NCBI GenBank assembly: GCA_027334785.1
Contig: DAHWQF010000026.1
Coordinates: 1 to 14,252, forward strand
DNA from: Acidimicrobiaceae bacterium
GTDB lineage: Bacteria > Actinomycetota > Acidimicrobiia > Acidimicrobiales > Palsa-688
Reading direction: 5' to 3'
Length of the DNA stretch: 14,252 bases
Under the pieces are notes generated by a model. The model saw nothing but the letters and a program-made list of their open reading frames with translations. It was not told where the DNA came from and searched no databases. Below are positions 5,820 to 13,947 of the stretch, piece after piece (the first letter of the stretch is position 1; every line of letters starts with the position of its first letter). Position numbers and translations under genes: made by a program.

Positions 5820-6194
5820 CTATCCCCGCCCCCCTCGGGAGCGCAGCGCCCGCCCCGCCTGCGCCACGCCCGAAGCAAAGGCCACCGCCTTGATGACCGG
5901 TACCGCGACCACGCCTCCCACGAGGCGCGACGCCCCGCCGACGGCCTCGCTGATCGCCTCCGCGCTCCCCACCATCCTCTCCACCCGCTCCACCTCGGTG
6001 CCGGCCTGGCGGAGGTCGGCGCGCATTTCGGCCAGCAGTTCGCCCGCCTCCCGGGCCAGGTCTTCGGCCTGCCGGCGCAGCTGGCGCACGGTCCGGAGCA
6101 GGTACAGCGCGGCCAGGGCCAAGGCCACGACCACCAAGGTAGCGACCACGCTCACGCCGACAGCCACGGCGCTGGTAGCCGCCAAAAGCTCCAC
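5820..6194 (-). CDS. Membrane-anchored coiled-coil protein of 124 aa (DUF948-like)
   Basis: GTG at 6194, twelve bases after the dapE stop. Residues 4-35 form one long hydrophobic segment (AVAVGVSVVATLVVVALAL), followed by a charged helix at about 36-75 (TVRQLRRQAEDLAREAGE, then LLAEMRADLRQ) typical of a coiled coil. The C-terminal third is rich in Gly, Ala and Val (ASRLVGGVVAVPVIKAVAFA) and could be a second weak membrane-associated segment. This layout matches small DUF948-type proteins found in Gram-positive bacteria. Their function is not established, and proteins of this sort are often proposed to act at the envelope. It is the eighth gene of the operon and adjoins another small membrane protein with a near-overlapping start. 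Confidence 0.68.
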   Translation of the reverse strand: MELLAATSAVAVGVSVVATLVVVALALAALYLLRTVRQLRRQAEDLAREAGELLAEMRADLRQAGTEVERVERMVGSAEAISEAVGGASRLVGGVVAVPVIKAVAFASGVAQAGRALRSRGGRG

Positions 6195-6206
6195 GAGTCA
6201 ATGAGC

Positions 6207-7262
6207 TTAGGTGCTCCCGATGACCTGGCCGAGGACGGCCCGAGCACGCTCGAGGGCGCTCCTCGTCACCTGTTCGCCGGCGCTGTGAGCGAGCTCAGGG
6301 TCACCGGGCCCGAAGTTGGCGGCAGGGATGCCCCTCTCGGCGAAGAAGGCAACATCTGTCCAGCCGAGCTTGGGCCGCACCGCTTCGCCGGAGGCAGCCA
6401 CCAGGGCCGCCAGTCTCGGGCTGCCAAGAGATGGAGGCGCGGCGGGGGCACTGTCGGTGACTTCCAGGGTGTCTTCGCTCTCCAACCACTCCCCCACTAT
6501 TTCCCCCAAGGCTTCCACCGCGCCGTCCACGTCGCGGTCGGGGGCGAAGCGGTAGTTGAGCTCCACTTCGGCGCGGGGGGGCACCACGTTCGAGGCCACC
6601 CCGCCGGCCACCCGCACCGCCTGGAGCGACTCCTGGTAACGGCACCCGTCGAGCTCGGGCCGGCGAGGCTGCCAGCCGGCGACCGCCGCCAACAGGGGGG
6701 CGAGGCGGTGGACAGCGTTGCGCCCTGCCCAAGGGCGCGCCACGTGGGAACGCCGGCCCGAGAGCGTCACCGTCGCCTTCAACACCCCCTGGCAGCCCGC
6801 CTCCACCACGCAGGCCGTGGGCTCGCACACGACGGCCGCCGCCCCGCTCAGGAGCCCCGGGTGCTCCCGGTCCAGAGCGAGCAGGCCGTTTCGCGCCCGT
6901 TCGACCTCCTCGCAGGCGTAGAAGGCGTAGGTGACGTCGCAGGCAGGCGCCGGGGCGCTGGTGGCGAGGTCCACCATGACCGCCAGGCCCCCCTTCATGT
7001 CGGCGGTTCCGAGGCCCCAGAGGGTGCCTGACTCCTCCCGGGCCGCCTGGTCGCCGGGGACGGTGTCGAGGTGGCCAACCAGCACCACCCGTTCCCCCCG
7101 GCCCAGGTTGGTCCGGGCCACAACGTTGTCGCCCAGGCGGGTCACCTCCAACCAGGGCGCTCCACGGAGCCTCGCCTCCACCAGGTCGGCCACTGCTTTC
7201 TCCTCACCCGACACCGAGGGCACCAAGACCAGCTCCCTCGTGAGGGCGAGCAGGTCAGCCAC
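6207..7262 (-). CDS. dapE: Succinyl-diaminopimelate desuccinylase
   Basis: DapE removes succinate from N-succinyl-LL-2,6-diaminopimelate to give LL-DAP, a late cytoplasmic step of lysine and peptidoglycan-precursor synthesis. The 351-aa protein is an M20-family zinc hydrolase of usual length for actinobacterial DapE. Expected metal and catalytic residues are present: H64 and D66 in GHLDTVP, D88 in GTADMKGG, the glutamate pair E118/E119 in YACEEVE, E147 in CEPT and H326 in ELAHSAGE. The middle (about 165-275) is the dimerisation domain, with SGRRSHVARPWAGRNAV. I chose the GTG at 7262 because GAGG lies six bases before it and it follows the dapD stop by eight bases; the upstream open frame only overlaps dapD antiphase. 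Substrate choice among M20 enzymes rests mainly on the dapC-dapD neighbours. Confidence 0.93.
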   Translation of the reverse strand: MADLLALTRELVLVPSVSGEEKAVADLVEARLRGAPWLEVTRLGDNVVARTNLGRGERVVLVGHLDTVPGDQAAREESGTLWGLGTADMKGGLAVMVDLATSAPAPACDVTYAFYACEEVERARNGLLALDREHPGLLSGAAAVVCEPTACVVEAGCQGVLKATVTLSGRRSHVARPWAGRNAVHRLAPLLAAVAGWQPRRPELDGCRYQESLQAVRVAGGVASNVVPPRAEVELNYRFAPDRDVDGAVEALGEIVGEWLESEDTLEVTDSAPAAPPSLGSPRLAALVAASGEAVRPKLGWTDVAFFAERGIPAANFGPGDPELAHSAGEQVTRSALERARAVLGQVIGST

Positions 7263-7270
7263 GTCCGGCC

Positions 7271-8095
<825 letters not shown>

Positions 8096-8107
8096 AGGTG
8101 CCGGATG

Positions 8108-9220
8108 TTAGCGGCCGAGGCGGGCGGCCACGAGCTCCAGGCGTGCCATGGGCGCTACGGCCGCCACCCTCACGTGCCCGGCCCCGGCCCGGCCGTAGAG
8201 CTCGCCCGGCGAGACCACCAGGCCGGCCTCGGCCGCCAAGCGTTCGGCGAGCGCCCAGGCGTCCCCTCCTGGGGCGGGCGCCCACAGGTATATGCCGCCC
8301 TCGGGCAGGGGGGCGTCCACGCCGGCCCGGGCCAGGACGTCCCGCAAAAAGGCGAGCCTCTCCCGGTAGCGCTCCCGCTGGGCGTCGGCGTGGCCCTGGT
8401 CGCCGAGCGCGGCCGCCCCCGCTCGCTGGAGGGCGCCGGGGACCATGAAGCCGGCGTGCTGGCGCACCTCCCTCACGAACTCGACGACTTCGGGGTCACC
8501 CGTGTACCACCCGAAGCGCAGGCCCGCCAGGTTGCTCCGCTTGGAAAGGGAGTGGACCGCGAGCACCCCGTCCGTGCCGTGGTGGAGGACCGTGCTCGGC
8601 GCCCCCTGCCAGGTCTGCTCCACGTAGCACTCGTCGCTCGCCACCAGCACCCCCCGCTCGCGCCCCCACCTCACGGCCGCGCCCAGGTCCTCGACCTGGC
8701 CCGCGGGGTTCCCCGGGCTGTTCACCCAAACCAGGAGCGCCCGCTTCGCATCGGCTTCCTCCACGGCGTCGAGGCGCAGGTGCCAGCTCTCCCCCATGGG
8801 CACGGGGACGGCGCGCAGCCCCGCCAAGATCGCCCCCATCTCGTAGGTGGGGTAGGCAAGCTCGGGGAACAACACGGTGTCTCGCGAGGGGTCACGGAGG
8901 TGGAGCCAGGCGGGGAGGCCGGCCACCAGTTCCTTGGTGCCTATGCACAGGGCCACCTGTTCCGGGGCGACCTCGACCCCGAGGCACCGCCCGAACCACT
9001 CGGCCACGGCCCGCCGGGCCGGGAGAGAACCTCGCGACGCCGGGTACCCACGCGTCGCCCCGCCTTCGTCAGCCGAGCGGAGCGCCTCCAACGCCGCCGG
9101 GCTGGGCGGGTCGCAGGGGTTGCCCACCGACAAGTCGACCGCGCCGCCCTCGAGGGAGGCGGCTTTTCCCCGGAGAGGGTCGAGCCTCTCGTAGGGGTAC
9201 TTGGGAGGTCGGAAGCTCAT
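8108..9220 (-). CDS. dapC: Succinyldiaminopimelate transaminase
   Basis: DapC moves an amino group from glutamate to N-succinyl-2-amino-6-ketopimelate, the step between DapD and DapE. The 370-aa protein is a class I/II fold-type I PLP aminotransferase: SVGNPCDPPS near the N-terminus, the substrate loop at GYPASRGS (58-65), N167 in VNSPGNP, D196 and Y199 in ASDECYVE, the PLP lysine K227 in HSLSKRSNLAGLRFG, and the carboxylate-binding R351 in GHVRVA. The ATG at 9220 overlaps the hflX stop (ATGA), so translation is coupled. The family alone would allow other amino acid substrates; the assignment to the DAP pathway comes from the immediate dapD and dapE neighbours. Actinobacterial DapC proteins have this length and layout. 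Confidence 0.9.
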   Translation of the reverse strand: MSFRPPKYPYERLDPLRGKAASLEGGAVDLSVGNPCDPPSPAALEALRSADEGGATRGYPASRGSLPARRAVAEWFGRCLGVEVAPEQVALCIGTKELVAGLPAWLHLRDPSRDTVLFPELAYPTYEMGAILAGLRAVPVPMGESWHLRLDAVEEADAKRALLVWVNSPGNPAGQVEDLGAAVRWGRERGVLVASDECYVEQTWQGAPSTVLHHGTDGVLAVHSLSKRSNLAGLRFGWYTGDPEVVEFVREVRQHAGFMVPGALQRAGAAALGDQGHADAQRERYRERLAFLRDVLARAGVDAPLPEGGIYLWAPAPGGDAWALAERLAAEAGLVVSPGELYGRAGAGHVRVAAVAPMARLELVAARLGR

Positions 9221-10495
9221 CGGCGTAGATAGGGCTCAAAACGCGAAACGGCAGACGCCGGTAGCGTAGCCCTCACCACGGTGGCACCGTCGGCTTGTTC
9301 GCTCGAGAGCACCTCGCCTTCGCGATGGAGCGCGGCCAGCACGTCGCCCCGGTCGTAGGGCACGGACAGCTCGACCACACGGTTGGCCCGGCGAAGGCGC
9401 TCGGCCATAGCGCCGAGCAGTTCGGCCATGCCCTGGCCGCGAGCGGCCGAGACCACGACCGAACCGGGGTACCCCTGGGAGAGCTCGAGCGCCTTCCCCG
9501 GCGCCAGGTCGGCCTTGTTGAACACCACCAGCTCGGGCACGTTGCTGGCACCGATCTCGGCCAGCACGCTGCGCACGGCGTCGAGCTGGGCCTCGGGTTC
9601 GGGCGCCGCCGAGTCGACCACGTGCAAGAGCAGGTCGGCCTCGTCCACCACCTCCAAGGTGCTGTGGAACGCCTCGACGAGCTGGTGGGGGAGCTTGCGG
9701 ACGAACCCGACCGTGTCGGAGACGAGCACGGGTTCCCCGCCCGGCAGGCCGAGCCGCCGCGTCCGGGGGTCAAGGGTGGCAAAGAGCCTCTCGTCTGCCA
9801 CCACCCCCGCCCCGGTCAGGGCGTTCAGCAGGGTCGACTTGCCCGCATTGGTGTAGCCCACGATCGACACCGAGGCGAGACGGCTGCGCCGGCGGCCCTT
9901 GCGCTGGAGGCGCCGGCGCCGTTCCAGCTGGGCGAGCTCGGCTTCCAGCTTGTGCGCGCGGCGCACCAGGCGCCGGCGGTCGACCTCCAGCTGGGTCTCG
10001 CCGGGGCCACGGGTGCCGATGCGCCCGGCCTGCTGGGAGAGCGCCGTGCCCCGACCCCGGAGGCGGGGCAACCGGTAGCGCAACTGTGCCAGCTCGACTT
10101 GGGCCTTGCCTTCCTCGGTGGTGGCGTTCTGGGCGAAGATGTCGAGGATCACCGCGGTGCGGTCGATGGCGGTGCGCCCCAGAATCTTCTCCAAGTTGCG
10201 CGACTGCGCCGGCGACAGTTCGTCGTCGAAGACCACGGTGTCGGCGTCCACCCCGTCGGAGACCTCCCGCAGCTCTTCCGCCTTGCCCCGGCCGATATAA
10301 GTGGCGGGGTCCGGTTCCTCACGGCGCTGGTGGACCCGGCCCACCACGTCGGCGCCGGCCGTGCACCACGAGCAGGGCCAGCTCGTCGAGGTGCCGCTCG
10401 GTCTCCACGTCAGGGGGCACCCCGTCGCTCCTGCCGGGGAGGGTCACGCCGACGAGCACGATCTTTTCTCTGAAAGTGCGCTCTATGAGGCTCAC
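9217..10495 (-). CDS. hflX: Ribosome-associated GTPase HflX, split by a one-base frameshift
   Basis: HflX binds the large ribosomal subunit and, with GTP, splits stalled or hibernating ribosomes. The gene is in two frames. Codons 1-45 read from GTG 10495 (SLIERTFREKIVLVGVTL, then ERHLDELALLVVH). The rest reads in another frame from about 10356: AGADVVGRVHQRR, ATYIGRGKAEEL, then G1 GYTNAGKS, G3 DTVGF, G4 NKAD and G5 SAA (164-302 of the 376-aa downstream frame), then a C-terminal domain ending EPYLRR. Removing one G near 10357-10361 joins the frames into 425 aa, a normal HflX length. GTG 10495 overlaps the dapF stop as GTGA and has GAAGGGG seven bases upstream. The insertion could be an assembly error or real; if real, only an internal start (GTG 10347) would yield a GTPase lacking the first 48 residues. 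Confidence 0.9.
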
Positions 10496-11349
10496 GGCAC
10501 GTCCCCTTCCAGTATGCAGCGGCCTACCCGCCGGCTCGGCCCCGAGAGCACCGCGACGCCGTCGTCGCGGAGCTCGACGTCCACGTCGCCCCCCGGCTGG
10601 TGGACCGTGACCTTGGTGCCCACCCTCCGCCAAAAGCGCAGCGCCGCGGCGGCAGCCACCGACCCCGTCCCACAAGCCAAGGTCTCGCCCACTCCCCGTT
10701 CGAAGACCCGCATGGTGAGCTCGTCGCGGCCCGGGCCGAGCGCCACGAACTCCACGTTGAGCCCCCCGCTCGCCTTGCCGAACTCGCCCGACAGCTCGGC
10801 CCCGAGGGTGGCCACGTCCAGCCCGGCCGGGTCGGGGCCGAGCACGACCAGGTGAGGGTTGCCCACGTCCACGAAGACCTGGCCGTTACCGACGTTGCAG
10901 GCGTGCGCCTCGCCGTGCACCTCGGGCTGCCCCATCTCCGTGCTCGCCCACATCCAACCCCGTTTCAGCTGCTGGACCCGCACCTCGCGCCGGCCGGCCG
11001 GGGTCGAAACGCCGAAGCTGTCCCCCGGGCCCGCAACCACGGCGCCGGCGTCGATCGCCGCGTGGGCGAGGCAACGTAAGCCGTTGCCGCTCATCTCGGC
11101 CTCGCTGCCGTCCGCGTTGCGCAGCTCGAAGCTCATCCTCACCTGGCCGGCCTCTCCCCCGCCCCGCGCCGGGCCGCCCGCCGGCCCAGCCCGCAGCAAG
11201 CCGTCCGCCCCGAAGCCACGGTGGCGGTCACAGGCCGCCCGCGCCAGGGCGGCGGTCAACTTGGAACGGCCCTCAAGGTCCACGAGGACCAAGAAGTCGT
11301 TGCCGAGGGCCTCGTACTTGTCCAGCACCAGCCTGTTCTCGTCGGGCAC
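10492..11349 (-). CDS. dapF: Diaminopimelate epimerase with Ser at the first catalytic Cys position
   Basis: DapF interconverts LL- and meso-DAP, giving the form used in peptidoglycan and for lysine. The 285-aa length is typical. Motifs: YEALGNDF (12-19), GFGADGLL (45-52), NADGSEAEMSGNGLRC (78-93), VGNPH (162-166), ERGVGETLACGTGS (217-230). The enzyme uses two cysteines, one in CGNG and one in ACGTG (E. coli C73 and C217). Here the second is present (C226) but the first is Ser87, codon AGC at 11091-11089; C93 lies six residues on. Some lineages may share this Ser, which I cannot check. The start is GTG 11349 with AGGAAAGG six bases upstream, twelve bases after the miaA stop. Its own stop overlaps the hflX start. 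Confidence 0.95.
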   Translation of the reverse strand: MPDENRLVLDKYEALGNDFLVLVDLEGRSKLTAALARAACDRHRGFGADGLLRAGPAGGPARGGGEAGQVRMSFELRNADGSEAEMSGNGLRCLAHAAIDAGAVVAGPGDSFGVSTPAGRREVRVQQLKRGWMWASTEMGQPEVHGEAHACNVGNGQVFVDVGNPHLVVLGPDPAGLDVATLGAELSGEFGKASGGLNVEFVALGPGRDELTMRVFERGVGETLACGTGSVAAAAALRFWRRVGTKVTVHQPGGDVDVELRDDGVAVLSGPSRRVGRCILEGDVP

Positions 11350-11361
11350 TAGAGCCTTTCC

Positions 11362-12276
11362 TCAATCACAGTTCCAGTTTCCCAGCAGCGCCGGCAGTAC
11401 TGCCAAGGGGTTTTCCGCCGCCCCGAACCAGCGCACCCTCGGGTCGCGCCGCCACCACATGCGCTGGCGGCGGGCGAAGTGGCGGGTCCGGCGGAGGGCG
11501 GCGTCGAGCGCCTCGCCCAGGGGCACGCCAGCCTCGACGTGGGCGAGGAGTTCCCGGTAGCCGAGGGCCTGGCGAGCCGTGCGGGAGAGCCCCTCGGCCC
11601 CGGCGGCCAAAGCCCGCACCTCTTCGACGAAACCGGCGCTCACCATGGCTTCGAGGCGCCGGGCCAGGCGGGCCGCCACCACGGCGCGGGGCAACCACAC
11701 GCCGGCGAGCGACCAACTGGTGGGCGGGAAGGCCCCCACACCCGGCCCGTAGGAGGAGAACGGCCGCCCGCTCCCCAACCCCACCTCGAGCGCCCGCAGC
11801 ACCCGCCGGCGGTTCCCGGGGTCGATCTTGGCCGCCCCGGCCGGGTCGAGGTCAGCGAGCTGCCGGTAAAGTTCGGCCGTAGAGCCCTTCTCGAGCGCCT
11901 CGCTCACGGCGGGGAAGCGCCCCGGCACGTCGAAACCGTCCACCAAGGCGTGGACGTAGAGCCCCGTCCCCCCGACCAGGAGCGGGCGGTGGCCCCTCCC
12001 CTCGATCGCTTGGACGGCCTCCGTGGCCTCCTTCACGAAGCGGGCCACGTCCCAGTCCTCCCCAGGGCCCGCGACGTCCAGCAAGTGATGGGTCACCCCG
12101 CGCCGCTCGGCGGGGCCGGGTTTGGCCGTGCCGATGTCCATCCCGCGGTAAACCTGCATGGAGTCGGCGCTCACGATCTCTATGTCGCCCAAACGAAGGG
12201 CAATTTCCACGGCCAGTGCGGATTTTCCGCTCGCGGTGGGGCCGACGAGGGCAAGGCGCGATGGACGGACGCTCAG
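11362..12276 (-). CDS. miaA: tRNA dimethylallyltransferase (i6A37 synthesis)
   Basis: MiaA attaches dimethylallyl from DMAPP to A37 of tRNAs reading UNN codons. From CTG 12276 the product is 304 aa, normal for the family. Motifs: P-loop GPTASGKS (12-19), DSMQVYRGMDIGTAKP with the catalytic Asp, HHLLDV, GGTGLYVHALVDG, and R-rich C-terminal segments (QRMWWRRDPRVRWF). The first ATG/GTG/TTG in frame is GTG 12210, which falls after the P-loop and would give an inactive protein. From the upstream stop at 12378 down to the P-loop there is no ATG, GTG or TTG, only CTG 12276-12274, which overlaps the miaB TGA as CTGA. I therefore place the start at this CTG: a rare start codon, or a sequence error where ATGA would be usual. 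The product is the substrate maker for the adjacent MiaB. Confidence 0.92.
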   Translation of the reverse strand: MSVRPSRLALVGPTASGKSALAVEIALRLGDIEIVSADSMQVYRGMDIGTAKPGPAERRGVTHHLLDVAGPGEDWDVARFVKEATEAVQAIEGRGHRPLLVGGTGLYVHALVDGFDVPGRFPAVSEALEKGSTAELYRQLADLDPAGAAKIDPGNRRRVLRALEVGLGSGRPFSSYGPGVGAFPPTSWSLAGVWLPRAVVAARLARRLEAMVSAGFVEEVRALAAGAEGLSRTARQALGYRELLAHVEAGVPLGEALDAALRRTRHFARRQRMWWRRDPRVRWFGAAENPLAVLPALLGNWNCD

Positions 12277-13766
12277 TTGGCCGTCACCGGTATCAGGTTG
12301 CGGTGCCGGGGTTCGGCCAGTACGCGTACCAATTTCCCTTTGAGGAAATGGGGAGCGGCGTGGGTGACCAACGCTTCAACCACCACGCCGGCCCTTAGCC
12401 CCTCGCCCTCCATGTGCATGAGCTTGTTCTGGCGCGTCCGGCCGGACCAAGCCGGGCCTTTTTTGGACTTCCCCTCGACCAGCACTTCCTCGGTGCGGCC
12501 GATGCGCGCCTCGTGCGCTCGCAGGGCACTGCGCTCGACGACCCGGCGCAGGCGCTCGAAGCGCTCGGCGCTGACTTCCGCCGGCACGAAGCGGTTCGCC
12601 CAGGTCGCCGCCTCCGTTCCGGGCCGGGGCGAAAAAATGAACGTGTACGCGCTGTCGTAGCGAGCTTCCGCCGCCACCTCCAAGGTCTTTACGAAGTCCT
12701 CTTCGGTCTCGCCCGGGAAGCCAACGATGATGTCGGTCGTGACGGCCAGTTCGGGGACCGCCTCCCGGACTGAGCGCAGCCTCTCCAGGTACCGCTCGGC
12801 CGTGTAACCCCGTCTCATCAAGGCGAGCACGCGGTCGCTGCCGGACTGGAGCGGCAAGTGGAGATGGGGGCAAACGGCCTTTTCGGTGGCCATGGCTTCG
12901 ATCGTCTCGGGGCGGAGGTCCTTTGGGTGCGGGCTCGTGAACCGGACGCGCTCGATGCCCTCGACGCCCGCCACGGCGCGCAGCAGGTCGGCGAAAAGTG
13001 GCCTCGCACGTGGGCTGTCGGCGCTCGCCCACTCCTTGCCGGTGAGGTGCGCGTAAGATCGCCAGTCGGGGAGCCGGCGGGCCGCCAGGGCCAGATCTCG
13101 ACCGTAGGAGTTGACGTTCTGCCCGAGCAGGGTTACCTCCGAGGTCCCGCCGGCGGCGAGCTGGCGCACTTCCTCGACCACGTCGTCGAAGGGCCGGCTC
13201 AGCTCCTTCCCCCGTACCGTCGGCACGATGCAAAAGGCGCAGCGGTTGTCGCAACCAACCTGGATCGTCACCCAGGCTGCGAAGGGGAGCTCACGGCGGA
13301 CCGGGAGCGCCGAGGGGAACTCGGCTTGGTCGGTCTCGGCAGCTTCGAGGATCTCCACCACCGGCCCCTGTCCCCGGGCCTGCTCGAGGAGGGCGGCCGC
13401 CCGGCCCACGTTGTGGGTCCCGAAGACGGCGTCGACCCAGGGCGCGCGCTCGACGATCTTTTCCCTGTCTTTTTGGGCGAGGCAGCCACCCACCGCGATC
13501 TGCATGCCCGGCCGGCGCTGCTTCATGGCGCGCAACTGCCCGAGGTTGCCATAGAGGCGGTTGTCGGCGTTCTCCCGGATGCAGCAAGTGTTGAAGACGA
13601 CTACGTCGGCCTCCTCGAGGTCGCGGGCCGGCACCATCCCCTCGCTCTCAAGGAGACCGGCCAAGCGCTCTGAATCGTGCTCGTTCATCTGGCAACCGAA
13701 GGTGCGCACGAAATAACGGCGCGGCTCAGCCGGCGCCACCGGGCGTTCGTCAATTCGAGGGGCCAC
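12273..13766 (-). CDS. miaB: tRNA-2-methylthio-N6-dimethylallyladenosine synthase
   Basis: MiaB is a radical-SAM methylthiotransferase that adds a methylthio group to i6A37 made by MiaA. The 497-aa product has the full layout: N-terminal MTTase domain with cluster ligands C25 (FGCQMNEHDSE), C61 (FNTCCIRENAD) and C95 (GGCLAQKD); radical SAM motif C172-x3-C176-x2-C179 in GCDNRCAFCIVPTVRGKE; substrate region LLGQNVNSYG; SPHPKD and LHLPLQSGS; then a C-terminal TRAM domain (about 428-485). A stretch at about 222-256 (WRSYAHLTGKEWASAD) is an extra loop between GQNVNSYG and FADLLRAV. The start is GTG 13766; the GGGGAG upstream is rather far (15 bases). It is the first gene of the nine-gene minus-strand operon, its stop overlapping the miaA start. 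Confidence 0.96.
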   Translation of the reverse strand: MAPRIDERPVAPAEPRRYFVRTFGCQMNEHDSERLAGLLESEGMVPARDLEEADVVVFNTCCIRENADNRLYGNLGQLRAMKQRRPGMQIAVGGCLAQKDREKIVERAPWVDAVFGTHNVGRAAALLEQARGQGPVVEILEAAETDQAEFPSALPVRRELPFAAWVTIQVGCDNRCAFCIVPTVRGKELSRPFDDVVEEVRQLAAGGTSEVTLLGQNVNSYGRDLALAARRLPDWRSYAHLTGKEWASADSPRARPLFADLLRAVAGVEGIERVRFTSPHPKDLRPETIEAMATEKAVCPHLHLPLQSGSDRVLALMRRGYTAERYLERLRSVREAVPELAVTTDIIVGFPGETEEDFVKTLEVAAEARYDSAYTFIFSPRPGTEAATWANRFVPAEVSAERFERLRRVVERSALRAHEARIGRTEEVLVEGKSKKGPAWSGRTRQNKLMHMEGEGLRAGVVVEALVTHAAPHFLKGKLVRVLAEPRHRNLIPVTAN

Positions 13767-13849
13767 GCCAACGAGCTTAAGCTCCCCGGCGCCCGGAGCG
13801 GGCCTGCACCTACGGGCCCGGCTCCACGCAACTACAAGGGCCGTAGGAG

Positions 13850-13871
13850 GCAGGTAGAAGGCAGGTAGAAG
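13850..13871. repeat. 11-bp tandem duplication upstream of the thpR promoter
   Basis: GCAGGTAGAAG occurs twice back to back (13850-13860 and 13861-13871), flanked by related GTAGGAG and CCAGGTGAG. The 11-base period is close to one helical turn. It ends 17 bases before the TATAAT box, so it overlaps the -35 region and could hold regulator contacts, or be chance slippage. Confidence 0.7.
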
Positions 13872-13887
13872 CCCAGGTGAGCTAGGA

Positions 13888-13893
13888 TATAAT
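13888..13893 (+). promoter_or_regulatory. -10 box TATAAT, probable promoter of thpR
   Basis: A perfect TATAAT in an otherwise GC-rich divergent intergenic region, 54-75 bases upstream of the possible thpR starts. No good TTGACA lies 16-18 bases upstream; that place is taken by the end of the 11-bp duplication (TAGAAG). I see no equally clear promoter for miaB on the other strand in 13767-13947. Confidence 0.55.
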
Positions 13894-13947
13894 CAGCCGC
13901 TTCGGTTGAGCGGGTCCCCGCCAGCCTGCTCCCGGAGCGGCCTCAGT

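Noticed and set aside
5736..7031. A long plus-strand open frame of 431 codons opposite dapE, and similar ones opposite dapC, hflX and miaA
   Set aside because: They mirror well-supported minus-strand enzymes with intact catalytic motifs; their translations are rich in His, Arg, Pro and Gly and show no domain.
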